Numbered from the stretch's first letter, positions 18,893-28,426 are shown. The stretch: DNA of 64,000 nucleotides from Pararhizobium qamdonense (GCF_029277445.1 NZ_CP119566.1:3040001-3104000); one strand, 5' to 3'. The notes: a model not told the origin generated them from the letters alone. Made by a program: numbers and translations.

Positions 18893-19774
18893 ATGAGCAA
18901 AGATAATCCGGGCGACAAGAACGCCAAAGACACCCATTACGCCACTCTTCGCCGCGCCCATCGCGATGGCAAACGCGAGCGCGGCGAAATTCCAACGCCC
19001 GTGCAGGACAAGCGCAAGAGGAGTGCCGCACCCGACTGGAAGGCACCGCAACTGGCGCCTGATCAGGTGCTGCTCTACGGCATCCACACGGTGCGCGCCG
19101 CCCTCGACAATCCCGAGCGCAAGATCACCAAGCTTTCGGTGACCCAGAACGCGCTGGTCAGGCTTGAAACCGGCCCGGTCGAAGAGCTCGGATTTCCAGT
19201 CGAGATCGTCACGCCGCAGGACCTCGACAAGATCCTCGGGCCTGACGCCATCCATCAGGGTGCGATGCTGGAAACGGTCCCCCTGCCCGTGCGCCGGCTT
19301 TCGGCGCTCAATGACAGCCCGCTGATCCTCGTCATCGACCAGGTGACCGATCCGCACAATGTCGGCGCCATCATGCGCTCCGCCGTCGCCTTCAATGCCG
19401 GCGCGCTGATCACCACGCAGCGTCACAGCCCCACCGAATCGGGCGTCATGGCCAAGTCCGCTTCCGGCGCCCTCGAAATGATCCCCTACATCCAGATCAC
19501 CAATCTTGCCGACGCACTGGAAGAGCTGCACAAGCTCGGCTTCGTCTCGATCGGGCTTGATTCGGAAGGTCCGGCGCCACTGGAAGAGACGCTGTCGGGC
19601 GCAAAGATCGCACTTGTTCTGGGGGCCGAGGGCAAAGGCTTGCGGCAGAAGACGCGCCAGACGGTCAGCGCACTGGCCCGCCTCGACATGCCCGGCGCGA
19701 TCAAGTCGCTGAATGTCTCCAATGCCGCCGCGATCGCCATGTATGCCGCGCGAAGCCATCTGGCGAAAGCCTGA
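18893..19774 (+). CDS. rlmB: 23S rRNA (guanosine-2'-O-)-methyltransferase RlmB (TrmH/SpoU family)
   Basis: A SpoU-class methyltransferase that 2'-O-methylates a 23S rRNA guanosine using S-adenosylmethionine. The 293-residue product has a basic, disordered N-terminal tail (about 1-50), a substrate-binding domain beginning LLYGIHTVRAAL, and the knotted SPOUT domain with DQVTDPHNVGAIMRSA, LVLGAEGKGLR and SLNVSNAAAIAMY. The neighbours are minus strand; its last 74 bases overlap the convergent gene at 19701. RlmB against another TrmH-like 2'-O-methyltransferase is not fully resolved by eye. Confidence 0.92.
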   Translation: MSKDNPGDKNAKDTHYATLRRAHRDGKRERGEIPTPVQDKRKRSAAPDWKAPQLAPDQVLLYGIHTVRAALDNPERKITKLSVTQNALVRLETGPVEELGFPVEIVTPQDLDKILGPDAIHQGAMLETVPLPVRRLSALNDSPLILVIDQVTDPHNVGAIMRSAVAFNAGALITTQRHSPTESGVMAKSASGALEMIPYIQITNLADALEELHKLGFVSIGLDSEGPAPLEETLSGAKIALVLGAEGKGLRQKTRQTVSALARLDMPGAIKSLNVSNAAAIAMYAARSHLAKA

Positions 19775-20057
19775 TCCGCTCGTTTGTCAACGGCTTGAGA
19801 GCAACAGATGAGCGCGCTTCGGGGCACCCGTCCCGAAGCTTTCGCCATGTGGTGACATTGAGTTCTTTTTCGCAGCGCGCCAGATAGGCGGCATCGCCAA
19901 CCCGGATACAGGCGGTCTGGCCGAGTTCGAGCTTGGAGCCCTCCCGGTTGCGGCAGGTGCAGGCGGCATCCGGCGGTGCGGCGAGAGACACAGCCGGCAT
20001 CAGTCCGGCAAGGACCGAAACAACCGCAATCATCCGCGATGCCGAAACGGTTTTCAT
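19701..20057 (-). CDS. Small exported hypothetical protein, 118 aa
   Basis: Not recognised as a named family. The start MKTVSASRMIAVVSVLAG was chosen because it opens a clean signal peptide ending near VSLAA (about residue 26). The mature part has a cysteine cluster (ACTCRN, TACIRV, ARCEKE, GCPEA), suggesting a disulfide-stabilised periplasmic protein. Its C-terminal part runs 74 bases into the opposite-strand end of rlmB, so the true stop or a frameshift there is worth checking; the Arg/Trp/His-rich tail lies in this overlap. Confidence 0.65.
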   Translation of the reverse strand: MKTVSASRMIAVVSVLAGLMPAVSLAAPPDAACTCRNREGSKLELGQTACIRVGDAAYLARCEKELNVTTWRKLRDGCPEARSSVALKPLTNERIRLSPDGFARHTWRSRRHWRHSAT

Positions 20058-20145
20058 AAGCAGAGTGTAATACAAAAATTTAGAGCGTCGAGTCCCACCC
20101 CGGCATGCCGGTTATCGGATTTATGACGGTCAGCCGATCCCGGAA

Positions 20146-20361
20146 TCAGGCCTTTTTCAGGAATTCCGTGCGCAGCACCAGCCCCTTGATCTTGGCATGG
20201 CGGCAATCGACCTCGTCGGGATTGCCGGTCAGCTGGATACCCTTGATCATCGTGCCGCGCTTCAGGGTCTCCGACGTGCCCTTGACCTTGAGATCCTTGA
20301 TCAGGGTAACATTGTCCCCATCATTCAGGATCGTGCCGTTGCTGTCGCGGACATCCGTCAT
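20146..20361 (-). CDS. PhnA/YjdM-domain protein (short form, 71 aa)
   Basis: The sequence VRDSNGTILNDGDNVTLIKD and LKVKGTSETLKRGTMIKGI matches the C-terminal PhnA (YjdM) domain, a small SH3-like beta fold. E. coli YjdM is about 111 residues with an N-terminal zinc ribbon; here that ribbon is absent, a common short form. Despite its history in alkylphosphonate operons the family has no proven role in phosphonate use, and no phn genes are nearby. Confidence 0.85.
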   Translation of the reverse strand: MTDVRDSNGTILNDGDNVTLIKDLKVKGTSETLKRGTMIKGIQLTGNPDEVDCRHAKIKGLVLRTEFLKKA

Positions 20362-20462
20362 CTGTCATTCCCATCTCTCTTTTTCCGGCTTGCGCCGTGT
20401 CACCCGGGCTCTATCCGCTCGGGGCAGACGTGTCCAGTCCGCGCTGAAGCGGCGGGACGCGG

Positions 20463-20491
20463 AAAAGCCGGGCAGCGTGTACCCGGCTTTT
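20463..20491 (-). terminator. Intrinsic terminator downstream of azoR
   Basis: A 10-bp hairpin (AAAAGCCGGG against CCCGGCTTTT, 9-base loop) with a T4 end, 24 bases past the azoR stop on the minus strand. Confidence 0.8.
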
Positions 20492-20515
20492 CATTGAAGC
20501 AAGCGAAGCGGATGG

Positions 20516-21142
20516 TTACGCAGCGATATCGAAATGGCCGCGGCCGGCAATGGCCTTTTCCGCTTCCGTGATGGCCGCTTCCTTGGAATCGGGGCTGATG
20601 GCCAGGCCTTCGGCGCGCACGAATTCGACATTGGTGATGCCGATGAAACCGAACACGGTGGAGAGATAGGTTTCCTGGTGGTCCATGGCGCTGATCGGGG
20701 ACGCGCCGGAATAATGGCCGCCACGGGTCGAGGCGACGATGATCTTCTTGCCCTTGGCCAGACCTTCAACGCCGGCTTCGGTGTAGCGGAACGTCGTTCC
20801 GGCAACCAGGATACGGTCGATCCAGGTCTTCAGCTGGCTCGGAATGGCAAAATTGTACATCGGCGCACCGATGACGACGACATCGGCAGCGAGAAACTCG
20901 TTGAGCGAGGCGCGGCCGGCATCCAGCTCGGACACAAGCGTGGCATCCAGGCCCTCCGGATTGGCGGATGCCGCCATCAGGTGCGAGCCGTTGAGATGGG
21001 CGAGCGGCGCGGCGGCCAGATCGCGGTAGGTGACGCTATCGCCGGGGCGTTCGGCCTTGATGCGCGCGACGATCGATGCCGTCAGGCGGCGCGACACGGA
21101 ATGGTCTCCGAGAATGCCGGAGTCGAGATGCAGAATGTTCAT
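20516..21142 (-). CDS. azoR: FMN-dependent NADH-azoreductase (flavodoxin-like quinone reductase)
   Basis: A 208-residue flavodoxin-fold enzyme of the AzoR family that reduces quinones and azo compounds with NADH and bound FMN in the cytoplasm. It starts MNILHLDSGILGDHSVSRRL; the FMN-binding SxS-type loop, the segment APMYNFAIPSQLKTWIDRI and STRGG near residue 140 are typical. A much longer upstream frame runs over the divergent regulator and was rejected. It is divergently placed to a LysR gene (153-base spacer), suggesting quinone or electrophile-responsive control. Confidence 0.93.
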   Translation of the reverse strand: MNILHLDSGILGDHSVSRRLTASIVARIKAERPGDSVTYRDLAAAPLAHLNGSHLMAASANPEGLDATLVSELDAGRASLNEFLAADVVVIGAPMYNFAIPSQLKTWIDRILVAGTTFRYTEAGVEGLAKGKKIIVASTRGGHYSGASPISAMDHQETYLSTVFGFIGITNVEFVRAEGLAISPDSKEAAITEAEKAIAGRGHFDIAA

Positions 21143-21295
21143 GGCGGGCACCTTATGGCTTGTGTGTGCTTGCGTGGCGTTTGGGTGCATCACATATGAA
21201 TTTAAAACAATCGGCCGATAAGCCGCCCCTTTTTCGACAAGCCGTTTCCTGATAGAAACAATGGAACCAATCCTTAATGGACATGAAGGTGTGAC

Positions 21296-22240
21296 ATGCA
21301 GGACCTGAACGATCTCGCGCTCTTTGCCGCCGTGGTGAAACACAAGGGCTTTTCCTCCGCCGCCCGTGTCCTCAATATTCCGAAATCCAAGCTCAGCAAG
21401 CATGTCGCCCGGCTGGAGCAGCAGCTGGATGTGCGCCTGCTCGAACGGTCCACCCGCAAGCTGCGGGTCACCGATATCGGCCAGGCCTTCTACGAGCGCT
21501 GCGAGACGATCCTGTCGGGCGTCGAGGCCGCCGAAGCCGTGGTCGCCGCCGCCAAGAGCGAGCCTACCGGCGTCGTGCGGCTGGCGTGCCCGATCGGTTT
21601 TGCGCCGATTGTCGGCCATATCCTGCCGGCCTTTCACCGCCGCTATCCCGGCGTGCGCCTGCTGATCACCGCGACCAACCGGCGGATCGATCTGGTCGAG
21701 GAGCGCATCGACGTTGCGCTGCGGGCCCGCGACCAGCTGGATACCGACAACAATCTGATCGTGCGCAAGCTCGGCGAGGCCCGCCAGTTTCTCGTCGCAA
21801 GCCCCGCCTTGATGGCGCGGATCGGCAATGTGACGATCGATACGCTCGGTACCCTGCCGACGCTGTCGATGAACGAACAGCATCTGACTGATACTTGGCA
21901 ATTGAACCATACCGACGGAACGAAACGCGACATCGCCCATCAGCCGGTGATCGGTTGCGGCGATTTCGGCATTCTGGAGCGGGCCGCCATCGAGGGCATC
22001 GGCATCGCCCTTCTTCCCGATCATCTCTGCAACCGGGGCATCCGCACCGGGGTTCTGATGCCGGTGCTGCCGGACTGGTGCTCGAACACCACCATTGCGC
22101 ATCTGGTGTTCACCTCGCGCCACGGCATGCTGCCCTCGGTCCGCGCCCTCATCGATTTCATTGCCGACCACCTGCCAAGCGCCATGTCGCGCTGCACCGA
22201 AATCGACCCGCCGGCAGCCATGCTCGAAGCCGCAGAATAA
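21296..22240 (+). CDS. LysR-family transcriptional regulator
   Basis: A 314-residue LysR-type regulator. The N-terminal winged helix-turn-helix is clear (FAAVVKHKGFSSAARVLNIP, then SKLSKHVARLEQQLDVRLLE), followed by a linker helix and an effector domain (GVVRLACPIGFAPIVGHILP onward). LysR proteins usually regulate a divergent neighbour, here azoR, through the shared 153-base intergenic region. Its effector is unknown but a quinone or electrophile is plausible. Start ATG at 21296 gives MQDLNDLALFAAV, typical of the family. Confidence 0.93.
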   Translation: MQDLNDLALFAAVVKHKGFSSAARVLNIPKSKLSKHVARLEQQLDVRLLERSTRKLRVTDIGQAFYERCETILSGVEAAEAVVAAAKSEPTGVVRLACPIGFAPIVGHILPAFHRRYPGVRLLITATNRRIDLVEERIDVALRARDQLDTDNNLIVRKLGEARQFLVASPALMARIGNVTIDTLGTLPTLSMNEQHLTDTWQLNHTDGTKRDIAHQPVIGCGDFGILERAAIEGIGIALLPDHLCNRGIRTGVLMPVLPDWCSNTTIAHLVFTSRHGMLPSVRALIDFIADHLPSAMSRCTEIDPPAAMLEAAE

Positions 22241-22344
22241 CGCTCCGCGCCTATGCAGCCGCCGTCTCCACGAAAAAGCAGCCGCACAATCGCATTTTTG
22301 CTTTACACGCGATCAGAATATGGTAACTCCCTGCCGCAAGTGCT

Positions 22345-22420
<76 letters not shown>

Positions 22421-22771
22421 TTTTTCCTCGACACAATCCAGATTTACTGGATGTTTTGCTGGCTTGCCAATTGGTGGTGCCAGATGCGTTTATGGCCCCA
22501 AAACCCTTTGCAATCCCATTGAGAATCAACCCGAATTGCCGCGCGAATCACGGCGCGCCGGTTATCAGCCGGCCATATTCGATGATGGTGCGTGATGTCC
22601 CGGAGCGCTGGCGGGAATGACCTTCACTCTTTCCTTTCAAGGCATGGGCTTTTGTGCATGATGTGTCTTTGCATCCCGTCCAGCGGCGTCTTCTGCCGGA
22701 CATGGAGATGATGCATATTCGGGGCCTTTGCGTATGTAACGGTCCTTTTTCCTAAAGCAGACAGGCATTTC
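22421..22771 (+). other. Spacer between tRNA-Thr and nadK
   Basis: About 350 bases without a convincing gene, repeat or terminator. It presumably carries the nadK promoter. A short open frame that overlaps the tRNA has no coding character. Confidence 0.5.
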
Positions 22772-23545
22772 ATGGCTCGCACGTTTAAAACCATCGCCTT
22801 TGCCGCTTCCGCAACCGATGAAGCCCAGGCGGCGGCGGCGGAGTTGATTGCGCTTTACGGCCAGGAAGATCCGGACGGGGCCGATGTGATCGTGGCACTC
22901 GGCGGCGACGGGTTCATGTTGCAGACGCTGCACAAGACGATGAATTCCGGCAAGCTGATCTACGGCATGAACCGTGGCTCGATCGGCTTTCTGATGAACC
23001 GCTACAGCACCGAAAACCTGCACAAACGCCTGGCAGAAGCGGTCGAGAACACATTCCGGCCGCTGGAGATGCAGACGGTCGACACGGACGGCAACAGTTT
23101 TAGGGCGCTGGCGATCAACGAAGTCTATCTTTTCCGCCAATCCTATCAGGCGGCGAAGCTGCGCGTGGTCGTCGATGACCGGGTGCGGCTGGAGGAACTG
23201 ATCTGCGACGGGGTGCTGCTCTCCACGCCGGCCGGATCGACGGCCTATAATCTGTCCGCGCATGGCCCGATCCTGCCGCTTGAGGCTCCGCTTCTGGCGC
23301 TAACGCCGGTCAGCCCCTTCCGGCCGAGGCGCTGGCGTGGTGCGCTGCTCCCCAATAAAGTGACCGTCGATATCGAAATTCTCGAGCCGGAAAAACGCCC
23401 GGTCAACGCGGTCGCCGATCATATCGAGGTCAAGTCAGTGGTGAAGGTTCGCATCGCCGAATCGGAAAACAAGACGGCGCACATCCTTTCGGACCCGGAT
23501 TATTCCTGGTCGGACCGCATTCTTGCAGAACAGTTTTCAAACTGA
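22772..23545 (+). CDS. nadK: NAD kinase
   Basis: Phosphorylates NAD to NADP, the only de novo route to NADP, in the cytoplasm. The 257-residue product is the short form common in alphaproteobacteria. It has the nucleotide-binding GGDG at residues 44-47, NEVYLFRQ, and the glycine/serine motif DGVLLSTPAGSTAYNLSAHG. It is monocistronic in appearance. Confidence 0.95.
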   Translation: MARTFKTIAFAASATDEAQAAAAELIALYGQEDPDGADVIVALGGDGFMLQTLHKTMNSGKLIYGMNRGSIGFLMNRYSTENLHKRLAEAVENTFRPLEMQTVDTDGNSFRALAINEVYLFRQSYQAAKLRVVVDDRVRLEELICDGVLLSTPAGSTAYNLSAHGPILPLEAPLLALTPVSPFRPRRWRGALLPNKVTVDIEILEPEKRPVNAVADHIEVKSVVKVRIAESENKTAHILSDPDYSWSDRILAEQFSN

Positions 23546-23712
23546 AGTACGTCTCGGTTTCTCAGGCAGGGTTTTCGCTCCCCGCTGCAATGCCTTGATT
23601 TCGAATCGATTCCCGCCTGAAACTGTGGCAGAGTTGTATGTGCCTTGAAGCCTGCAACGGATCGGGGCACCAGAGCATCCAGCTGTTACACGCGTTTACC
23701 GAAGGCCTCACG

Positions 23713-24291
23713 ATGCTCCCCATTCAACGCTCCAGCGTGCTTTCGCCCCGGCAAGATAGACGGCGCGCAGCCCCGCTTTCCCTTTGCTGCCTGGCTGCCC
23801 TTGCTCTGGCGCTGCCTCTGGCTGCGGGATCGCCTGCCCGCGCAGACGAGACCGTGCTGATGCCTGCCAACATCATTTTCGTGACCAGCACCGGGTTCTG
23901 GGAGGAAAGCGGCGATCCGCTCGGCGTCCCCGATCAACAGGCAGGCACGGCGCCGGGCAATCAGCCTGAAGCCGCGCCTGCGGCCCAGCGTGGCTATTAC
24001 AAGTTGGTTGCGGTGCGCCAGCCGGAGGGTAACGCCCACATCTTTCTGCAGCAGGTGTCGCTGGATGCGTCCGGTCCGAAAGTGGTTTCGTCGGCAGAGC
24101 TTGAGGAATTTTCCGCGATGAAAGCCTATGTCACCGATATCAGGCCGGATACATCGGACGGCCTTGCCGCCCAGCCGGGACTGTTTGCCACGGTCTATCT
24201 GAAGACGGACCCGGCGGCGAGCGAACCGGAGAGCTGGACGGTGCTGATCGACGATGTCGGTGATATCAAGGTCGAGCGCGCAACCAACTGA
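23713..24291 (+). CDS. Exported hypothetical protein, about 192 aa
   Basis: No named domain recognised. I chose the ATG giving MLPIQRSSVLSPRQDRRRAA because it opens an arginine-rich n-region and hydrophobic core (LCCLAALALALPLAAG) that form a signal peptide cleaved near SPARA, about residue 44. The mature part has a Pro/Ala linker (about 65-85) and a predicted beta-rich region (YYKLVAVRQ, IFLQQVSL, VYLKTD, WTVLIDDVGDI). A periplasmic location is inferred. It ends at a clear terminator shared with prfB. Confidence 0.7.
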   Translation: MLPIQRSSVLSPRQDRRRAAPLSLCCLAALALALPLAAGSPARADETVLMPANIIFVTSTGFWEESGDPLGVPDQQAGTAPGNQPEAAPAAQRGYYKLVAVRQPEGNAHIFLQQVSLDASGPKVVSSAELEEFSAMKAYVTDIRPDTSDGLAAQPGLFATVYLKTDPAASEPESWTVLIDDVGDIKVERATN

Positions 24292-24309
24292 TCCTTACAG
24301 ATCAAAAAG

Positions 24310-24341
24310 AAAAGCCGGGCGATGGTTTGCGCCCGGCTTTT
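24310..24341. terminator. Terminator between the exported protein and prfB
   Basis: An inverted repeat AAAGCCGGGCG/CGCCCGGCTTT with an 8-base loop, with A/T-rich flanks on both sides, serves the convergent plus-strand gene and prfB. Confidence 0.85.
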
Positions 24342-24369
24342 CTGATTTTTACACGATGGAAAACCCGGC

Positions 24370-25501
24370 TTACGCCAGATCATCGACCACGGCATCGGCG
24401 CCGCCGTTGACGCGGTGGGCGAGTGCGGCTTCCATGAACTCGTTGAGGTCGCCGTCGAGCACATCGTCGGGTGCGGTGCTTGCAACGCCGGTGCGCAGGT
24501 CCTTGACCAGCTGGTAGGGCTGCAGCACGTAGGAGCGGATCTGGTGGCCCCAGCCGATATCGCTCTTGGAGGCCGCCTCGGCATTGGCGGCGTCTTCGCG
24601 CTTCTTCAGTTCGGCTTCGTAAAGACGGGCGCGCAGCATGTCCCAGGCCTTGGCCTTGTTCTTGTGCTGCGAGCGCTCCTGCTGGCACTGCACGACGATG
24701 CCGGACGGCATATGCGTGATGCGCACGGCCGAATCGGTGGTGTTGACGTGCTGACCGCCGGCGCCCGACGACCGGTAGGTGTCGATGCGGCAATCGCTCT
24801 CGTTGATATCGATCTGGATGGAATCGTCGATGACGGGATAGACCCAGATTGACGAGAACGAGGTGTGGCGGCGCGCGTTGCTGTCGAAAGGCGAGATGCG
24901 CACCAGGCGGTGAACGCCCGATTCGGTCTTCAGCCAGCCATACGCATTGTGTCCTTTGACCAGAAGGGTCGCCGACTTGATGCCGGCTTCTTCGCCGTCG
25001 TGAACTTCGAGCAGTTCGACCTTGTAGCCCTGGCGTTCCGCCCAGCGCGTGTACATGCGCAAGAGGATATTGGCCCAGTCCTGGCTCTCTGTGCCGCCGG
25101 CGCCGGAATGGACTTCGAGATAGGTGTCGTTGCTGTCGGCCTCGCCGGACAGCATCGCTTCTACCTGGCGGCGGGCGGCCTCGGTGCGCAGGACCCGCAA
25201 GGCGTCCTCGGCTTCCTTGACAATATCGCCGTCGCCCTCTTCCTCACCCAGTTCGATGAGATCGATCGCATCCTGCATCTGCTGCTCGAAAGCGCGCACG
25301 CTGGTGATGCCGTCATCGAGATGCTGGCGTTCCCGCATCAGTTTCTGCGCTTCGGCCGCATCGTTCCAGAGGTTTGGGTCCTCGGATTTGTTGTTCAACC
25401 AGTCCAGCCGTCTTACCGCCTGATCCCAGTCAAAGATGCCTCCTCAGCAGGCTTATGGCCTGCTTGATTTCGTCGACAATATTCTCGATTTCGGTCCGCA
25501 T
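24370..25501 (-). CDS. prfB: Peptide chain release factor 2 (programmed +1 frameshift)
   Basis: RF2 reads UGA and UAA and releases the finished peptide. The gene begins at the minus-strand ATG at 25501 ([20 protein letters not shown]), reads 23 codons to an in-frame TGA at 25432-25430, and continues in the +1 frame from 25431 ([20 protein letters not shown]) for 353 residues, 376 in all. The CTTTGAC slip site and upstream AGGAGG match the classical autoregulatory frameshift. The codon-recognition tripeptide SPF is at about 203-205 and the catalytic GGQ at 248-250. A naive call starting inside the second frame would lose the N-terminus. Confidence 0.96.
25429..25444 (-). promoter_or_regulatory. 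prfB programmed +1 frameshift signal
   Basis: On the minus strand an internal Shine-Dalgarno AGGAGG (25444-25439) is followed by CAT and then CTT TGA C (25435-25429). The three-base spacing and slip codon are those of the E. coli signal. Low RF2 slows reading of UGA and favours the shift, so RF2 sets its own level. Confidence 0.95.
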
Positions 25502-25546
25502 GATCCTGCTTCTTGCGCTCTTTATGGAATGTGCGCCGTGAATAGC

Positions 25547-25581
25547 GACGCCTGCCGGTTATGTAAAGACCGGCAGGCGTC
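25547..25581 (-). other. Inverted repeat downstream of mrcA
   Basis: A perfect 13-bp inverted repeat (GACGCCTGCCGGT arms, 9-base loop) lies 21 bases past the mrcA stop on the minus strand and before prfB. It lacks a T-run; it may be a weak or Rho-assisted terminator or a 3' stability hairpin. Confidence 0.6.
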
Positions 25582-25601
25582 AGCAAAGGGGAAGGATGGG
25601 G

Positions 25602-28055
25602 TTAAAACAGTCCGCTGGAGCCACGGTTGATGGCGTCGTTTGCCTGCGGCGATGCCTTCAGGATTTCTTCCGGCGGGATATATTGATCGGCGCCACCGAT
25701 GACCGAGAAGGTCTCGGCCGGGCCGGTGCCGGGCTTGAAAGCCTCAATGATCGTGTCGGGATCGCCATCGGCCGCCGCCATGCCGGTCTTGCGGTTGACG
25801 GGGATGAGGCTCATGCCCTCCGGAACCACGAACTTGCTCGGGCGCGTGCCGACAATGGCCGCCTGCATGAAATCGTTGAAGACCGGTGCTGCAAGACTGC
25901 CGCCCGTGCCGCCACGGCCAAGCGGTGCCGGACTGTCGAAGCCGAGATAGAGGCCTGCCACCATGTCCGGCGTATAGCCAACGAACCAGGCATCCTTTTC
26001 GTCATTGGTCGTGCCGGTCTTGCCGGCAACCGGGCGGTCGAGCTTGATCTTGCCGGCCGCGGTTCCGCGCGTAACCACGCCTTCCATCATCGAGGTGATC
26101 TGGTAGGCGGTCATCGGGTCAAGCACCTGCTCGCGGTTGTCGGTGAGCACCGGCTCTTCCTGGTCTTCCCAATCGGCAGCATTGCAATTGTCGCAGGTGC
26201 GCTCTTCATGACGGAAAATCGTCTTGCCGTACCGGTCCTGGATACGGTCGATCATCGACGGCTTGATCTGCTTGCCGCCATTGGCGAGCACCGAATAGGC
26301 CGAGACCATGCGCAGCACGGTCGTTTCGCCCGAGCCGAGCGACATGGCGAGAACCGGCAGCATCTTGTCATAGATGCCGAAACGTTCGGCATATTCGGCA
26401 ACGAGGTTCATGCCCATATCGTTGGCGAGCCGGACGGTCATCAGGTTACGGGACTTTTCGATGCCGAGCCGCAGCGTCGAAGGACCGGCCGAACCGCCGC
26501 CGTAGTTTTCCGGACGCCAGACCTGGCCGCCGGTGACGAGTTCGAACGGCGCATCGAGGATGACCGACGCCGGCGTATAGCCGTTGTCGAGCGCTGCCGC
26601 GTAGACGAAGGGCTTGAAGGACGATCCCGGCTGGCGCATGGCCTGCGTTGCCCGGTTGAATTCCGACTGGCCATAGGAGAAGCCACCGGCCATGGCCAGA
26701 ACGCGGCCCGTATGCGGGTCCATGGCGACAAGGCCGCCCTGCACTTTCGGCGGCTGGCGCAGGCGAAACTCGCCGGCTGCATCGGTCGGTTCGACATAGA
26801 CGACATCGCCCGGCCCAACGACACCTTCCGGAGACCGGGCCGTCTTGCGATCGCCGGTCGATGAACGGTAGGCCCATTGCATATTCTTGGCGCTGATACG
26901 GCCGGTGACGCGATCGGCGCCGACCTTGCCGCCTGCATCCTTGTCCGGCTGGATGCCGATATCGGCGCCATTGCCATCAACCGACAGGACAACAGCCAGT
27001 TTCCACTCGGGAACATCCGACAGCGCATTCAGCTTGCCCAGCGGCTCGCCCCAGTCGCCACCGATCTCGATCGACTTCATCGGACCATGGAACCCGCGGC
27101 GCTCGTCATAGGACACCAGCGCGTTCTGCAGCGCGCGGCGCGCTTCCACCTGAATGCGCGGGTCGAGCGACGTGCGAACCGACAGGCCGCCTTCGTAGAG
27201 AGCATTGTCGCCATAGCGCTGGATGATCTGGCGGCGGACTTCCTCAGCGAAATAATCGGAGGCAAACAGATGCGAACCGCCACGGCGGACGCTGACGCCG
27301 AGCGGCTGCTTCTTGGCTTCCTCGCCATCGCTCTTGGCGACATAGCCATTCTCGACCATGCGGTCGATTACCCAGTTGCGGCGCTCGATGGCCGCTTCGG
27401 CCCTGCGGAACGGATGATAGTTTGCCGGACCCTTCGGCAATGCGGCAAGATAGGCCGTCTCGGCGATCGTCAGTTCGGTCACGGATTTGTCGAAATAGGT
27501 GAGTGCTGCGCCCGCGATCCCGTAGGAATTCAGGCCGAAGAAAATCTCGTTGAGATACAGTTCGAGAATGCGGTCCTTGCTGTAGGCCTGCTCGATGCGG
27601 AAGGACAGGATCGCTTCCTTGACCTTGCGGTCGATCGTCTGGTCGGCGGACAGGAGGAAGTTCTTGGCCACCTGCTGGGTGATCGTCGAGGCGCCGACCG
27701 GGCGGCGGCCGGAACCGAAATTCTGCAGGTTGACGAAGATGGCGCGGCCGAGACCCGTGATATCGACGCCGGGATGCTGGTAGAAATTCTTGTCTTCGGC
27801 CGAAATGAAGGCCGCCTTGACACGGTCCGGAATGGCCTGGATCGGCAGATAGAGGCGGCGCTCGCGGGCATATTCGGCCATCAGCGCGCCGTTGCCGGCA
27901 TGCACGCGCGTCGTTACCGGCGGCGCGTAGCTGTTCAAGACCTCATAATCTGGCAGGTCCTTGGTCACATGGCCAAGATAAATGGCAGCCGCTGCGGCAA
28001 CGCCGAGCACCATGAATGCGCCAATGCCGAAGAAATATCCAATCAGTCTGATCAT
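25602..28055 (-). CDS. mrcA: Penicillin-binding protein 1A (class A bifunctional PBP)
   Basis: Polymerises and cross-links peptidoglycan at the outer face of the inner membrane. The 817-residue protein has an N-terminal membrane anchor (about residues 4-27) and the glycosyltransferase domain with catalytic Glu in AEDKNF (E87) and GASTITQQVAKN. The transpeptidase domain follows with SSFKP at about 478 and KTGTTNDEKD near 678. An OB-like insert lies between the two. Next upstream on the same strand is amiC; the amiC-mrcA-prfB order suggests a cell-wall cluster beside RF2. Confidence 0.96.
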   Translation of the reverse strand: MIRLIGYFFGIGAFMVLGVAAAAAIYLGHVTKDLPDYEVLNSYAPPVTTRVHAGNGALMAEYARERRLYLPIQAIPDRVKAAFISAEDKNFYQHPGVDITGLGRAIFVNLQNFGSGRRPVGASTITQQVAKNFLLSADQTIDRKVKEAILSFRIEQAYSKDRILELYLNEIFFGLNSYGIAGAALTYFDKSVTELTIAETAYLAALPKGPANYHPFRRAEAAIERRNWVIDRMVENGYVAKSDGEEAKKQPLGVSVRRGGSHLFASDYFAEEVRRQIIQRYGDNALYEGGLSVRTSLDPRIQVEARRALQNALVSYDERRGFHGPMKSIEIGGDWGEPLGKLNALSDVPEWKLAVVLSVDGNGADIGIQPDKDAGGKVGADRVTGRISAKNMQWAYRSSTGDRKTARSPEGVVGPGDVVYVEPTDAAGEFRLRQPPKVQGGLVAMDPHTGRVLAMAGGFSYGQSEFNRATQAMRQPGSSFKPFVYAAALDNGYTPASVILDAPFELVTGGQVWRPENYGGGSAGPSTLRLGIEKSRNLMTVRLANDMGMNLVAEYAERFGIYDKMLPVLAMSLGSGETTVLRMVSAYSVLANGGKQIKPSMIDRIQDRYGKTIFRHEERTCDNCNAADWEDQEEPVLTDNREQVLDPMTAYQITSMMEGVVTRGTAAGKIKLDRPVAGKTGTTNDEKDAWFVGYTPDMVAGLYLGFDSPAPLGRGGTGGSLAAPVFNDFMQAAIVGTRPSKFVVPEGMSLIPVNRKTGMAAADGDPDTIIEAFKPGTGPAETFSVIGGADQYIPPEEILKASPQANDAINRGSSGLF

Positions 28056-28426
28056 CAGCCAGGTACCGGTATCCAGTTATCGTTTATCTATGCGGATGCA
28101 CATGTTGGAGGTGGGCCTAACCCGCACCTTGTCCGAATGCAATCACGCCAGCGTATGAAACAACGAATGAACGCGCTCCGGATGACGGTCACGCTCCCGA
28201 CGTTGCATGTTTACGGCTGGCGATTCTCTTGAAGATCACCTGCCGCGCAATTCAGGCTTTCCGATAGCGACCGGATTGTGAGCAAAATAGGGCTTATCGC
28301 CGATTAAACATAGGTCATCCCGTTGAAAAGCATATCGCTGTTACCCCGGCGACACAAATCACAACAGATGTTATTTGCTGATCAAATCACGGAATTCCAG
28401 TGAATCAAACCCCGTTCCACCGGGGG
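28056..28426 (-). other. Spacer between amiC and mrcA
   Basis: About 370 bases without a convincing gene. It should carry the mrcA promoter on the minus strand. I see no clear promoter, terminator or repeat. Confidence 0.5.

Noticed and set aside
20516..22171. Minus-strand frame extending azoR to 551 codons
   Set aside because: The extra N-terminal part is antisense to the LysR gene and has no similarity; the azoreductase start at 21142 is clear.
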